NCBI RefSeq assembly: GCF_000092065.1
Contig: NC_009355.1
Span: 868,001 to 932,000, forward strand
Direction of reading: 5' to 3'
From: Ostreococcus lucimarinus CCE9901
Lineage: Eukaryota; Chlorophyta; Mamiellophyceae; Mamiellales; Bathycoccaceae
Length of the DNA: 64,000 nt
The position numbers and the translations under genes were made by a program. The stretch's first letter is position 1. Every line of letters starts with the position of its first letter. The notes beneath the pieces were generated by a model. That model worked only from the letters and a program-made list of their open reading frames with translations. It was not told the origin of the DNA and ran no database searches. Positions 55,776-64,000 of this stretch are shown piece after piece.

Positions 55776-57635
55776 ATGGCGTCGCGCGTCGCGGCGACGC
55801 CGGCGACGCCGCGCGTCGTCTCGCGGCGCGCGGCGCGCGAGACGCGCCGCGCGCGCGCGTCGGCGCGCGCGAACGCGGGGACATCGGCGCGCGACGACGA
55901 CGTCGACGACGCGGCGACGCTGCGCGCGCTCGCCGACGAGCCCGAATCGCCCAAGGACGAGCGCGCGTCGAAGCGAGCGCTGGAGATCGTGCGCGCGGCG
56001 CGAGCGTCGAAGTCCGCGCTCGGGAGCACGAGGGCGTGGAACTCTGCGCTGCGAGCGGTCGCGCGCGCGGCGAACGAAGACGACGGGAAGGCGCGCGTGC
56101 GCGAAGTGTGGGGGTACATGCGCGATGGGAAGGTGCGGTTGAATGATTTCACGCTCGGGGAGTTGGCGCGAGGATTGTGCCGAGCATCGCGGGACGTGCC
56201 GGAGACGCTGACGACGCTGCGGGAGGCGGTGTCGCTGGGGGCGACGATGAACTCGTACGCGCTCACGACGATGTTCGCGGCTTGTAAGCGAGAGCAATAC
56301 GCATATCGCAGGGCGAAGGGGAAGTGGGCGCGCGATGAGAATAAGAAGATGATTGAGACGTTGCAGGAGGTGTGGAATGCTGGTAGGGGATATCACAACG
56401 GGTACTCGCTCGCGAACGCGATGCGAACGTTTCAATTGTCCGATCGCGAGGATCTCGCTTTGGAGATATTCAAGGAAGGCGAGGTTAAAGTATTGGACGC
56501 GCACGCTCTGCGTTGCGCGTTGCAAAGTTACGCCGCGGTGGAGGGATTGAAGAGCGCGGACGAAATGTATCGTCGCGGCAAAAAGGAAGGCGTCGTCATC
56601 GACGTCGGACACGTCAACACTTTGCTTTACGCAGCGATGGAGTCGGGCGATCACGTATACGCGACGAAAATATTTGACGATATGGTTGCGGGCGCTGAAC
56701 CATCGCCAGACGTGCTGTCGTTGGTGTACGTGTTATCAGCGTGCGCCAAGGCGAAGGAAGCCGACGTCGCGATGGAGTACTTTGAGCGCGGGTTAAAGGC
56801 GGGAATCGACTACGATATCTCCACCATCGACGCCTTGTTAAAATCGTGCGCAAAATCTGGGCGTGCCGTTGACGCGCTGGAGGTGTTCATGGACGCGACG
56901 GCTCATGGTATCAAAGTGAGAGAGTCTACAATTACTCTTTTGCTCTCGGCGTACCAAGACATCGCCGCCCAGCCCGGGCAACTGGAACAGGCGCTGACGA
57001 TCGTGGACATGGGCTTGTTTTTGAACGTTGAGCCGACCGATCGCATGGTTAAGGCACTGCTCCGCTTGTGCGTTGCGGGTGACGATCTCGATCGGGGTCG
57101 CGAGGAACTTCGCAAGGCTTGCGAACGCGGTGTGCGTGTGACGTGCTCTGCATTGAGCATTCTAGCCGAGCCGTACGCGGCTCGCGGCGATATCGACGGT
57201 GCACTGGACGTTATTCGATCAGGTAAAGGCATGGGGATCGAACTGAAATCTGGCGTGTTCATACAATGCGTCTCAGCCCGGAAAGCCCGCGGTGACGGCG
57301 ACGGCGCGCTCGTCCTGTACAAAGCGTCCAGAGACGAGTTTGATGTCGAGCCGAGCGCCCGAATCATAAACGAGCTTTTTGACGCTCTCGGACGTAAGGG
57401 GATGTGGGAAGAAGCGCTTCGAATCCTTTCCGACGACGTGCTCTCCGTGGATGGCGTCGCGCGCGCCGGCTTTAGCGAAACGGCGGTATCCCATCTAGTT
57501 CGCGCCTTCATCAACGCGGGTGATCTCGAGCAAGGCGCCGCAGCGCTCGAGATTGGTAAAATGCTCACGAATTCCGCGAACAAACTCGCCGAAGAGCGTC
57601 TGCGCGCCGCACAGAAGCGGAAGCTCAAGAGATGA
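55776..57635 (+). CDS. P-type PPR protein, organelle-targeted
   Basis: 619 residues from ATG 55776 with an Arg/Ala/Thr-rich leader (MASRVAATPATPRVVSRRAA). From ~150 to 600 the sequence is built from helical PPR-like repeats with recurring Tyr/Leu-x-x-Leu-x-x-Ala-Cys and Ala-Leu-Glu-x-Phe. Clear examples are SLVYVLSACAKAKEADVAME, STIDALLKSCAKSGRAVDAL and ARIINELFDALGRKGMWEEA. No E/DYW or SMR domain follows; the tail ends in basic KRKLKR. A role in organellar RNA stability or translation is inferred from the class. It is divergent from NiSOD (72 bases between starts). TGTAA lies at 57666-57670 after the stop. Confidence 0.87.
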   Translation: MASRVAATPATPRVVSRRAARETRRARASARANAGTSARDDDVDDAATLRALADEPESPKDERASKRALEIVRAARASKSALGSTRAWNSALRAVARAANEDDGKARVREVWGYMRDGKVRLNDFTLGELARGLCRASRDVPETLTTLREAVSLGATMNSYALTTMFAACKREQYAYRRAKGKWARDENKKMIETLQEVWNAGRGYHNGYSLANAMRTFQLSDREDLALEIFKEGEVKVLDAHALRCALQSYAAVEGLKSADEMYRRGKKEGVVIDVGHVNTLLYAAMESGDHVYATKIFDDMVAGAEPSPDVLSLVYVLSACAKAKEADVAMEYFERGLKAGIDYDISTIDALLKSCAKSGRAVDALEVFMDATAHGIKVRESTITLLLSAYQDIAAQPGQLEQALTIVDMGLFLNVEPTDRMVKALLRLCVAGDDLDRGREELRKACERGVRVTCSALSILAEPYAARGDIDGALDVIRSGKGMGIELKSGVFIQCVSARKARGDGDGALVLYKASRDEFDVEPSARIINELFDALGRKGMWEEALRILSDDVLSVDGVARAGFSETAVSHLVRAFINAGDLEQGAAALEIGKMLTNSANKLAEERLRAAQKRKLKR

Positions 57636-57734
57636 CGAATTGACGCGACGCGAGGCGTTCGCGATTGTAAAATCAAAGCAATGCAGCCACACTTCGCCAC
57701 ACCCGCGCGCGTTTCACCGCGCATCTACGCGAGC

Positions 57735-59624
57735 ATGTCGAACGATGACCCCCCGGCGTCATCCGCCGCTGCGGCTGCGCCACCCGACGACGACGGCGCC
57801 GCCGCAGGCGACTGGCTCTTCGCCGCGCCGCCTCCCAAAACGAAGAAGCGAAAGACGCTCGCGCACGAGTCCGTCTACCTCGACGCGCTGCCCTCGGCGT
57901 CGATGTACGAACGATCGTTCATGCACCGCGACACCGTGACGCACGTCGCGTTCGCGACGACGCACGATTTCTTCGTCACGGCTTCAATCGATGGACACTT
58001 GAAGTTTTGGAAGAAGCGACACCGCGGCGTGGAGTTTGTGAAGCACTTTCGAGCGCACGCGAGCGAGATCCTCGGATTGAGCGTGAGCGCAGATGGAGGG
58101 ATGTGCGCGACGATCGGGAGCGATAATACGTGCAAGATATTCGATGTGGTGAACTTTGACATGTTGTTGATGCTGAAGCTGCCGTACGCGCCGACGGCGT
58201 GCGAGTTCGTGTTTCGAAGAGGAGATGCCGTCCACGCACTCGCGATCGGGGACGATGCGGGAACGATCCGAGTGTACGATGCGCTGTCGTCAAGCGCAGA
58301 GCCAGTGAAGACGTTGGATAAGTTGCACAGATCGAGAATCACGGCGTTGCGATACAACTCGGCGCGCGAATGCGTCATCTCCGCCGAGGAGAAGGGAGCG
58401 TTGGAGTACTGGTCATCGCGACCAGAGGACGATTACGCGGCGCTGACGAGCTCCAACCACGCGAAAATTGAGTTTAGATACAAATTAGACACAGATCTTT
58501 ATGCCTTGGCCAAGGTAAAGACGGCGGCGTACGCCCTCGAGGTGAGCGCCGACGGCGAAAAGTTTAGCACAACTGGCCCAGACAGGCGAGTGCGAGTGTT
58601 CCGATGGAAGACTGGCAAGTTGATTAAAGACATAGACGAATCCTTGGAAGGCGCGGAGGACGTTCAACGGAGTGGGATCGAGAAGTACGTGCTCGAGGAT
58701 ATAGATTTCGGAAGACGATTGGCCATCGAACGCGAATTGACGAAGTCGCTCGAAAAGCACGCGTGGCCGAATGCTATCTTTGACGAAAGCGGAAACTTCC
58801 TCATTTACGCCTCGCACTTGGGTATCAAGGTGGTAAACCTAGTGACGAATCAGTGTCCACGAATTATCGGTAAAGTGGAGAACACGGAACGATTTACTCG
58901 CTTGGCGTTGTTTCAAGGCGTGCCGCAAAAAGACAAACGAGCGAGAGGTTCAGGCAAAGACGTCAAAGTAGCCGAGAAAGACCCCACGATCGTGGCGTGT
59001 GCATTCAACAAGGTTCGTATGTATATATTTTCTAGTCACGAACCGGAAGAAGGCGACGATGCAGCGACTGGACGCGACGTGTTTAACGAAAAACCACGCG
59101 CGGAAGAGCTACTCGCGGCGTCGGCGCTGCCATCCGCGGGCGCGGGCGTGGCGACGAGCGCGGTGATTCACACGACGCTTGGTGATATTCACGTTCAGTT
59201 CTTCCCGAACGAGTGCCCGAGGACTTGCGAAAACTTCAGCACGCACGCGCGAAACGGTTACTACGACGGTATAGTCTTCCATCGAGTGATAAAGAACTTT
59301 ATGGTTCAAACCGGCGATCCGCTCGGCGACGGCACTGGCGGCCAGTCTATATGGGGTGGCGAGTTCGAGGATGAAATCGTTCGTGACTTGCGCCACGATC
59401 GGCCATTCACCGTATCCATGGCAAATGCCGGCCCGAATACCAACGGGTCGCAGTTTTTCATCACCACCGTCGCCACACCCTGGCTCGACGGCAAGCATAC
59501 AGTCTTCGGACGCGTCACGCGGGGCTCTGACGTCGTGCAAGCAATCGAAAATACGAAGTGCGACAAGCACGACAAGCCTTTAGAAGACATCACGATGCTG
59601 AGCATCAAGCTCAACTACAATTGA
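57735..59624 (+). CDS. CYP71: WD40-cyclophilin PPWD1 / plant CYP71
   Basis: 629 residues from ATG 57735; ATG 57681 would add 18 residues but lies only 11 bases after a likely poly(A) element of the gene before. An acidic/Ala/Pro start and a basic PKTKKRK are followed by four to five WD repeats ([51 protein letters not shown]). The peptidyl-prolyl isomerase domain is at ~470-625: [18 protein letters not shown], the active-site [23 protein letters not shown] and [14 protein letters not shown]71 in plants binds histone H3 and acts in chromatin-based gene silencing; the animal PPWD1 is found in spliceosomes. All residues of the cyclophilin active site that I can align (Arg, Phe, Gln, Phe, His) are kept. 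Confidence 0.95.
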   Translation: MSNDDPPASSAAAAAPPDDDGAAAGDWLFAAPPPKTKKRKTLAHESVYLDALPSASMYERSFMHRDTVTHVAFATTHDFFVTASIDGHLKFWKKRHRGVEFVKHFRAHASEILGLSVSADGGMCATIGSDNTCKIFDVVNFDMLLMLKLPYAPTACEFVFRRGDAVHALAIGDDAGTIRVYDALSSSAEPVKTLDKLHRSRITALRYNSARECVISAEEKGALEYWSSRPEDDYAALTSSNHAKIEFRYKLDTDLYALAKVKTAAYALEVSADGEKFSTTGPDRRVRVFRWKTGKLIKDIDESLEGAEDVQRSGIEKYVLEDIDFGRRLAIERELTKSLEKHAWPNAIFDESGNFLIYASHLGIKVVNLVTNQCPRIIGKVENTERFTRLALFQGVPQKDKRARGSGKDVKVAEKDPTIVACAFNKVRMYIFSSHEPEEGDDAATGRDVFNEKPRAEELLAASALPSAGAGVATSAVIHTTLGDIHVQFFPNECPRTCENFSTHARNGYYDGIVFHRVIKNFMVQTGDPLGDGTGGQSIWGGEFEDEIVRDLRHDRPFTVSMANAGPNTNGSQFFITTVATPWLDGKHTVFGRVTRGSDVVQAIENTKCDKHDKPLEDITMLSIKLNYN

Positions 59625-59668
59625 TTCAGCGCTATTAAGCAAACTCAGTGTTGTTACAACAAACATTT

Positions 59669-60964
59669 CTAACTCTTTTGCAACTCGTCGTAAAGACTAT
59701 TGGCGGCTGAGCGCAACGTCGATCCAACACGACTGGCGACATTCTTCACAGCGTGCAAATCGTTCTTCGCGGCGAGTGACATTTTTTGCATGAGATCGCG
59801 CGCACTCAAATCGGTGTCGTCACCGTCGAACCCATCAAATCTCCCGTCGCGCTGGCCGTACTGGTTTGACGACGCCGAACTCATGTTGCCGTAATTGCCG
59901 TACGAAGAACTGTTCGCTGCTGGCGATGAGTATCTTCCCGCAGAAGCTTGTGGAGCTTGTGCGCCTTGCGTATTGTGCAAACCGTAACGCGGATCTGGGT
60001 TGGTGTAGTAGTTCGGTCTGTAAGTCCCGCTTGGACTCGACTTCTGTTGTTGCGGCGCGCTCGAGGTGAACTTGGGATTGAGCAATGTCACGTGCCCATC
60101 AGCCGAGCGACCAATGTTCGAAGGCTTCTTCACTTCGACCGGCGCCGGCGCCGGCGGTGCGACGGCGGGCGCTGGGGGCGACACGACGGTGACTTCTTCT
60201 TCATCCGATTGCTCGCCCATTGCCGGTTCCTCTTCTTCCGCCAGCGGTTCGGTTGAAGTAAAGCCCGGCGAAGTCGCAGGCGCCTTTGCCATCGCTCCCG
60301 GCCCAGTTTTCGTCTTCGGTAAGCTCATCATCGGCCGTTTCGCGAAAATCGAACTTCTCGGCTTCGACGGTAATGGTTTCTTCACCTCTACCGCGCGTTT
60401 CACCGCCACTTCCGCCGGTTTCGACTCCACCACCTTCTTCGCCGCCGCCGGCGCGGCTTCCTTCTCGGCGAGTTTGAAAAAGTCATCCTCCTCCAACACG
60501 TCCCCCCCCCGTGGCGATCTCGGCGACGTCGGCGCCTCCCCACTCGACCTCAACGCCTCGACCTCCTTCGCGATCTGTTTCGCGTACAACATCGCCGCTC
60601 GAGACGTATACTTTTGCCCGATGCGTCCTCGTTCCGCCGCGCTCCACCCGTGCTTTGAAAAAAACGCCCTCGCCTTATCGTTCCCTTTCGTCACCCTGAA
60701 CACGTCCAGCTCGTTCGCGCTCCACCGATCCATGTTCGCGCTCTTCACCATGCTCACGTGCACCCCGAGCGATCGATGGACGCCCGAGCAGTCGAGACAG
60801 ACGAAGACGCCAAAGTTTTTCGACGTCCACTTCGGGCACGGCGATCCGCAATCGAAGCACGCACGATTACCACCCTTGCGCAGGAGCGCGCCGAACAGTG
60901 CATCGCGCGCGGCGTCGTCGATCGCCTTCGCGTTCGCGGCGTCGGCGCGCTCGGGCGGCGCCAT
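59669..60964 (-). CDS. ARF GTPase-activating protein, ArfGAP2/3 (AGD8-10) type
   Basis: 431 residues. ArfGAPs stimulate GTP hydrolysis by Arf1 on Golgi COPI vesicles. The zinc finger is [20 protein letters not shown] then CLDC (Cys36, 39, 56, 59; spacing C-x2-C-x16-C-x2-C). It is followed by GVHRSLGVH with the arginine finger Arg64, and [20 protein letters not shown]. Ser/Pro/Lys-rich segments follow. The last ~60 residues ([17 protein letters not shown] ... [20 protein letters not shown]) form an amphipathic-helix tail as in ArfGAP2/3. TGTAA lies on this strand at 59658-59654. It is convergent with CYP71 (44 bases) and divergent from PDS5. Confidence 0.95.
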   Translation of the reverse strand: MAPPERADAANAKAIDDAARDALFGALLRKGGNRACFDCGSPCPKWTSKNFGVFVCLDCSGVHRSLGVHVSMVKSANMDRWSANELDVFRVTKGNDKARAFFSKHGWSAAERGRIGQKYTSRAAMLYAKQIAKEVEALRSSGEAPTSPRSPRGGDVLEEDDFFKLAEKEAAPAAAKKVVESKPAEVAVKRAVEVKKPLPSKPRSSIFAKRPMMSLPKTKTGPGAMAKAPATSPGFTSTEPLAEEEEPAMGEQSDEEEVTVVSPPAPAVAPPAPAPVEVKKPSNIGRSADGHVTLLNPKFTSSAPQQQKSSPSGTYRPNYYTNPDPRYGLHNTQGAQAPQASAGRYSSPAANSSSYGNYGNMSSASSNQYGQRDGRFDGFDGDDTDLSARDLMQKMSLAAKNDLHAVKNVASRVGSTLRSAANSLYDELQKS

Positions 60965-61102
60965 GTTCGCGTCGTCGCGTGCCGCGCGGCGAGATCGAAT
61001 CGACGATCCGTAACCGTAACACGGACCACCGCCCGACGTTCGAATTCAAATCGCGACAGCTCGACGACGCACACGGCGACGCGCGCGCCATCGCCCGGCG
61101 CG

Positions 61103-64000
61103 ATGACGACGACGACGATCGCGCGGTGCGTCGAACTCGCGGACGAACTCCGTCGTGGGTCCGCGCAAGGCGGCGATGGTCGCGCGAAACGAGGCGCGAC
61201 GACGCGCGATGCGGCGACGGTGTTGGAGGTGCGGCGATGCGATTTGAATCTCGCGCGCGCGCGATCGCGCGCGCGCGACGCGACGCGCGCGCGGTCGGGC
61301 GAGGACGGCGCGCGAGGGGCGAAGGACGATTTGACTGACGATGCGGTGTCGCGGAACGGCGACGATGACGCGCGACGGTAGGCGTTGGCGGACGCGCTGA
61401 GCAAGGTGGACCAGGGCGGGGAGGGCGCGAAGGCGCTCGAGTCGACGACGAAGACGCTCACGACGCGGAAGATGATGACGAACGAGAGTAAGAAGGTTCG
61501 GGTGTTGACGGCGCTGTGCGTGTCGGATATCATGCGCGTGTGCGCGCCGGAGGCGCCGATTGCGGGGGATGAGGCGATGCGAGACGTGTACGAATTGTTC
61601 TTGGACGCGCTGGGGAGTTTGAAATCCATCGAGAGCGAGGAATTCGAAGCGGCGAAGAGTTTGTTGGTGAACGTGGCGAACATTGGGCTGTGCGTGCCGA
61701 TGTTGGATTTGGAGTGCGCCGGCGCGGAGACGCTCGTGCGCGATCTGTTCAAGGTTTTACTGGACGCGGTGAACGCGGCCAACTCGACCACGGTGACGGA
61801 AGAAATCAGCAAGGTGCTATCGACGATGATTGAAGAAAGCTCGGACGAGGACACTCCGGTGCCTTCTGACGTGACGTTTGAGGTGTTGTCGCGGTTGATT
61901 GATCCCGTGCGCACGGAGAATCCGGCGTCGTACATGTTAGCGGGCGAACTCGTTCGAAAGTGCGAGCATCAGCTGCACACGCCGATTCAGACGTTTTTGA
62001 CGCAGGCGATGCATGGACTCGTGGATGAAGACGACGCGCTCGCGTCCTTGAGTAAACGTCACGTGGATATCATCGAAGAAATCGCGGTATGCGATCCCAC
62101 GGCGCTCGTCACCGTATGGCCTTCGGTGACGGACGATTTGCAGGCGGATGATTTGAGCACGCGACTGCGAGCGGTGAAGCTCTTCCGTCGAGTGTTCGCG
62201 TACGAGGGATCAACAACGGCCGAGGATTACCCGCACTTGCTGCTCGAGTTCGTTCGTCGATTTAACGACAAGGCGGTTGAAGTTCGCGCGGAAATGATCA
62301 AGTGGAGCTCGAAGTTTTTGAAGACACGCGTCGATCCAAACGCCGCGCTCACCTCTGTGCCGGCGGCGACCGTCATGAAGCAACTACGAGAGCGTTTACA
62401 TGATTTCGACGACACGATTCGTACGGCGTCCATCAACGCGTTGTGTGACGTGTTAGACAAACCGACTTCGACTGAGATTTTCCCGCATGATCTCGTTCTT
62501 GAGATCGGTGAACGCATCAAGGACAAGAAATCGGGGGTGCGAAAGACGGCGCTGAAACGCTTGTGCATCGCGTACCGCGCGTACGCGCAACGCTGCGCCG
62601 ATGACGTGCCGGCTTGGGAAATGAAACGATTTGACTGGATCCCGGGCGCTCTTCTGCGTGCTATCACGATTCCAGATGTGCGCTTACACGTCGTCGAGCC
62701 CGTGCTCGCGATGCTTTTCCCGGCCAAGATGTCCGCCGACTTGCGCAGCACCTTCTGGCTGCGCGCTTTGAACCTCGCCGACGCGTTCACCGTTCGATGC
62801 TTGAAGCATTTCTTGCTCGCCAAGTCTCGTATTCAAGCCGACATGCGTGAGTACTTGCTCCTTCGTTCGAAACTGAGCAAGATGAACAAGAAGGAAGGCG
62901 ACGCTGCGTTGACGAAGATCGTAGACGCCATCAAGGTGCACTTTCCGGATAAGCAAAAGGCGAAAACGGCGATGATGGCGTTACATGCGCAGAAAGATGG
63001 GAATGTTTTCAGATGCATTCAAACTATGTTGAATCCGGAGACTTCTTTCGCGAACGCGGTGAAGGCTGAAGAGGACGCCACAAAGCGTGCGAAGTCTAGT
63101 TCACAAGCGGTGGATCAAGAATTCATTAAGACACTATTGTTGAAGATCCAGTCCGCGCCGTTTGGACGTGAGCACGTGCGCGGCACCCTCAAGGCCGCAT
63201 GTAAGGCTACTCGAGCCGCGCAAACGTCAAAGAACACCAGCACCCCTCAAGGAGTTGTCGTCGCACTCGAACACTTGTGCATTCTCGCTGAAACATTCCC
63301 CAAACTGTTCTCCGGATGTGGCGATGAGATTGACGAATTACTCGATGCTAATGATCAATTGACGGTTACATCTACGTGCAAGGTTGTTTCAGAAGCCGCG
63401 GCGGCGCTCAAAGTAACTCCTCGCCGAGGGTCGATTTGGGAAAAGTTGAAGGTGAAGTGCTCGAGCGGCGATCGAAAGCAAGCCAAGTTGGCGACGAAGG
63501 CGCTCGGTTTGTTACAAATGGATCTCGACGAGCGAATCGATGCCACTGATATCATCGCTGGAGCGACTGCCGGGCAGTTGAGCGATGTTTATCTCCATAT
63601 CGTCGAACTTCTCGCCGAAGACTTGGTCGCCGACTCTGATCTCCCCGCCGTGCTCGGCGCCGTCGGCAGCATCGGCACTTTGCACCAGCAAATCTTCATG
63701 TTACAACTCGCCGAAGTCGAGCAGTACGTGGTCCACACCCTTTTGACGCGTCCACCACCAACGGGCCGCATCGCCGTCGGTGTCGTGAGCGATCTCGCGA
63801 CTTTGCAAGCGTATGGTTTGAAGGCGCTTGCCAAGGCGGCGGCGCATCGTTCCGCCGCCGATACCGTCGAGTCCTCCTTCACTACACGCGTGATCGAGCT
63901 GCTCCATAGCTATGCCGATATCGACTCTTACAAGAATGATGGTATGTTTGCGGAATACTCAGGCACAGATGCTGCGCATTTGCGATTCACCGCATGCAAG
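61103..64000 (+). CDS. PDS5: Cohesin-associated protein PDS5, N-terminal part (cut by right edge), two exons so far
   Basis: Exons 61103-61228 and 61382 to beyond 64000; 915 residues are visible and no stop is reached. PDS5 is a HEAT-repeat regulator of cohesin loading and release. Exon 1 gives an Arg/Ala/Asp-rich start and the first helix. The join AATVLE|ALADALSKVDQG leads into KKVRVLTALCVSDIMRVCAP, which matches the signature near the start of PDS5. Helical repeats follow throughout, for example SGVRKTALKRLCIAYRAYAQ and DTIRTASINALCDVLDKP. The last visible stretch ends in AAHLRFTACK, near the HEAT core of the family. Yeast-type PDS5 has ~1200-1300 residues, so a quarter to a third is missing. 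It shares a 138-base promoter with the ArfGAP. Confidence 0.93.
61229..61381 (+). other. Intron of the PDS5 gene
   Basis: 153 bases, phase 0, donor GTGCGG, ACTGAC at 61334-61339, acceptor GTAG. Without splicing, a TAG stops the frame exactly at the acceptor. Confidence 0.9.

Noticed and set aside
61229-61270. GATTTGAATC in the PDS5 intron as a minus-strand tRNA T-loop
   Set aside because: The flanking bases do not pair into a T-stem and no acceptor stem is present.

Overview
The window looks like nuclear DNA of a picoplanktonic green alga of the Mamiellophyceae, most probably Ostreococcus. The grounds are very dense gene packing (often under 200 bases between genes), high GC, mostly single-exon genes, plant-type proteins (PHOX, OSB, PEX14, FY, CPPM-type lyase, MADS box, plastid-targeted 2-isopropylmalate synthase), and a nickel superoxide dismutase. 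I cannot separate species from sequence alone. I found no tRNA, rRNA, transposon, CRISPR array or virus-like gene.

Layout, left to right. 1-4.6 kb: a plastid-type protein cut by the left edge (-), UMP/CMP kinase (+), a coiled-coil protein (-), and MsrB with a C-terminal membrane segment (-). 4.6-13.4 kb: a large RCC1 plus cysteine-rich surface protein (-), prolyl 4-hydroxylase (-), a diacylglycerol/sphingoid-type lipid kinase (+), and protein-only RNase P (-). 13.5-20.7 kb: Nup54 (-), a COMM-domain-only protein (+), an ICL/PEP-mutase family enzyme (-), a MADS-box factor (-), and a TFIIS-N protein (+). 20.8-31.4 kb: PPR-SMR-like (-), Prp18 (-), OSB (+), PHOX (-), a glycosyltransferase-like type II membrane protein (+), and WDR12/Ytm1 (-). 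31.8-39.8 kb: the TOR kinase as one 8-kb exon. 39.8-52.4 kb: PEX14 (-), IPMS (+), FY/Pfs2 (+), glucose-6-phosphate 1-epimerase (+), a PhyH-like oxygenase (-), proteasome beta-3 (-), SDHAF4 (+), ClpX (+), a multipass membrane protein (-), and ribosomal protein bS6m (+). 52.4-53.3 kb: a lower-GC gap without a convincing gene. 53.3-64 kb: an SDR (-), BolA (-), a ubiquitin-like/NiSOD fusion (-), a PPR protein (+), PPWD1/CYP71 (+), an ArfGAP (-), and PDS5 (+), cut by the right edge.

I reconstructed eight introns by joining fragments of conserved proteins: UMP/CMP kinase, PHOX, WDR12, glucose-6-phosphate epimerase, proteasome beta-3, bS6m, NiSOD and PDS5. All are 101-239 bases long. All eight carry the same ACTGAC branch-site hexamer, with its second A 21-43 bases before the last base of the intron. 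Twelve gene pairs are divergent and share short promoters, for example TOR with the ribosome-assembly factor WDR12, and the proteasome gene with SDHAF4.

The strongest signal in the window is the NiSOD gene at 54998-55703. Splicing a 22-base first exon to the main exon gives a complete ubiquitin-like leader that starts MQIF and ends RGG. The next residue is the His-Cys of the nickel hook, so a deubiquitinase-type cut would create the N-terminus the enzyme needs.
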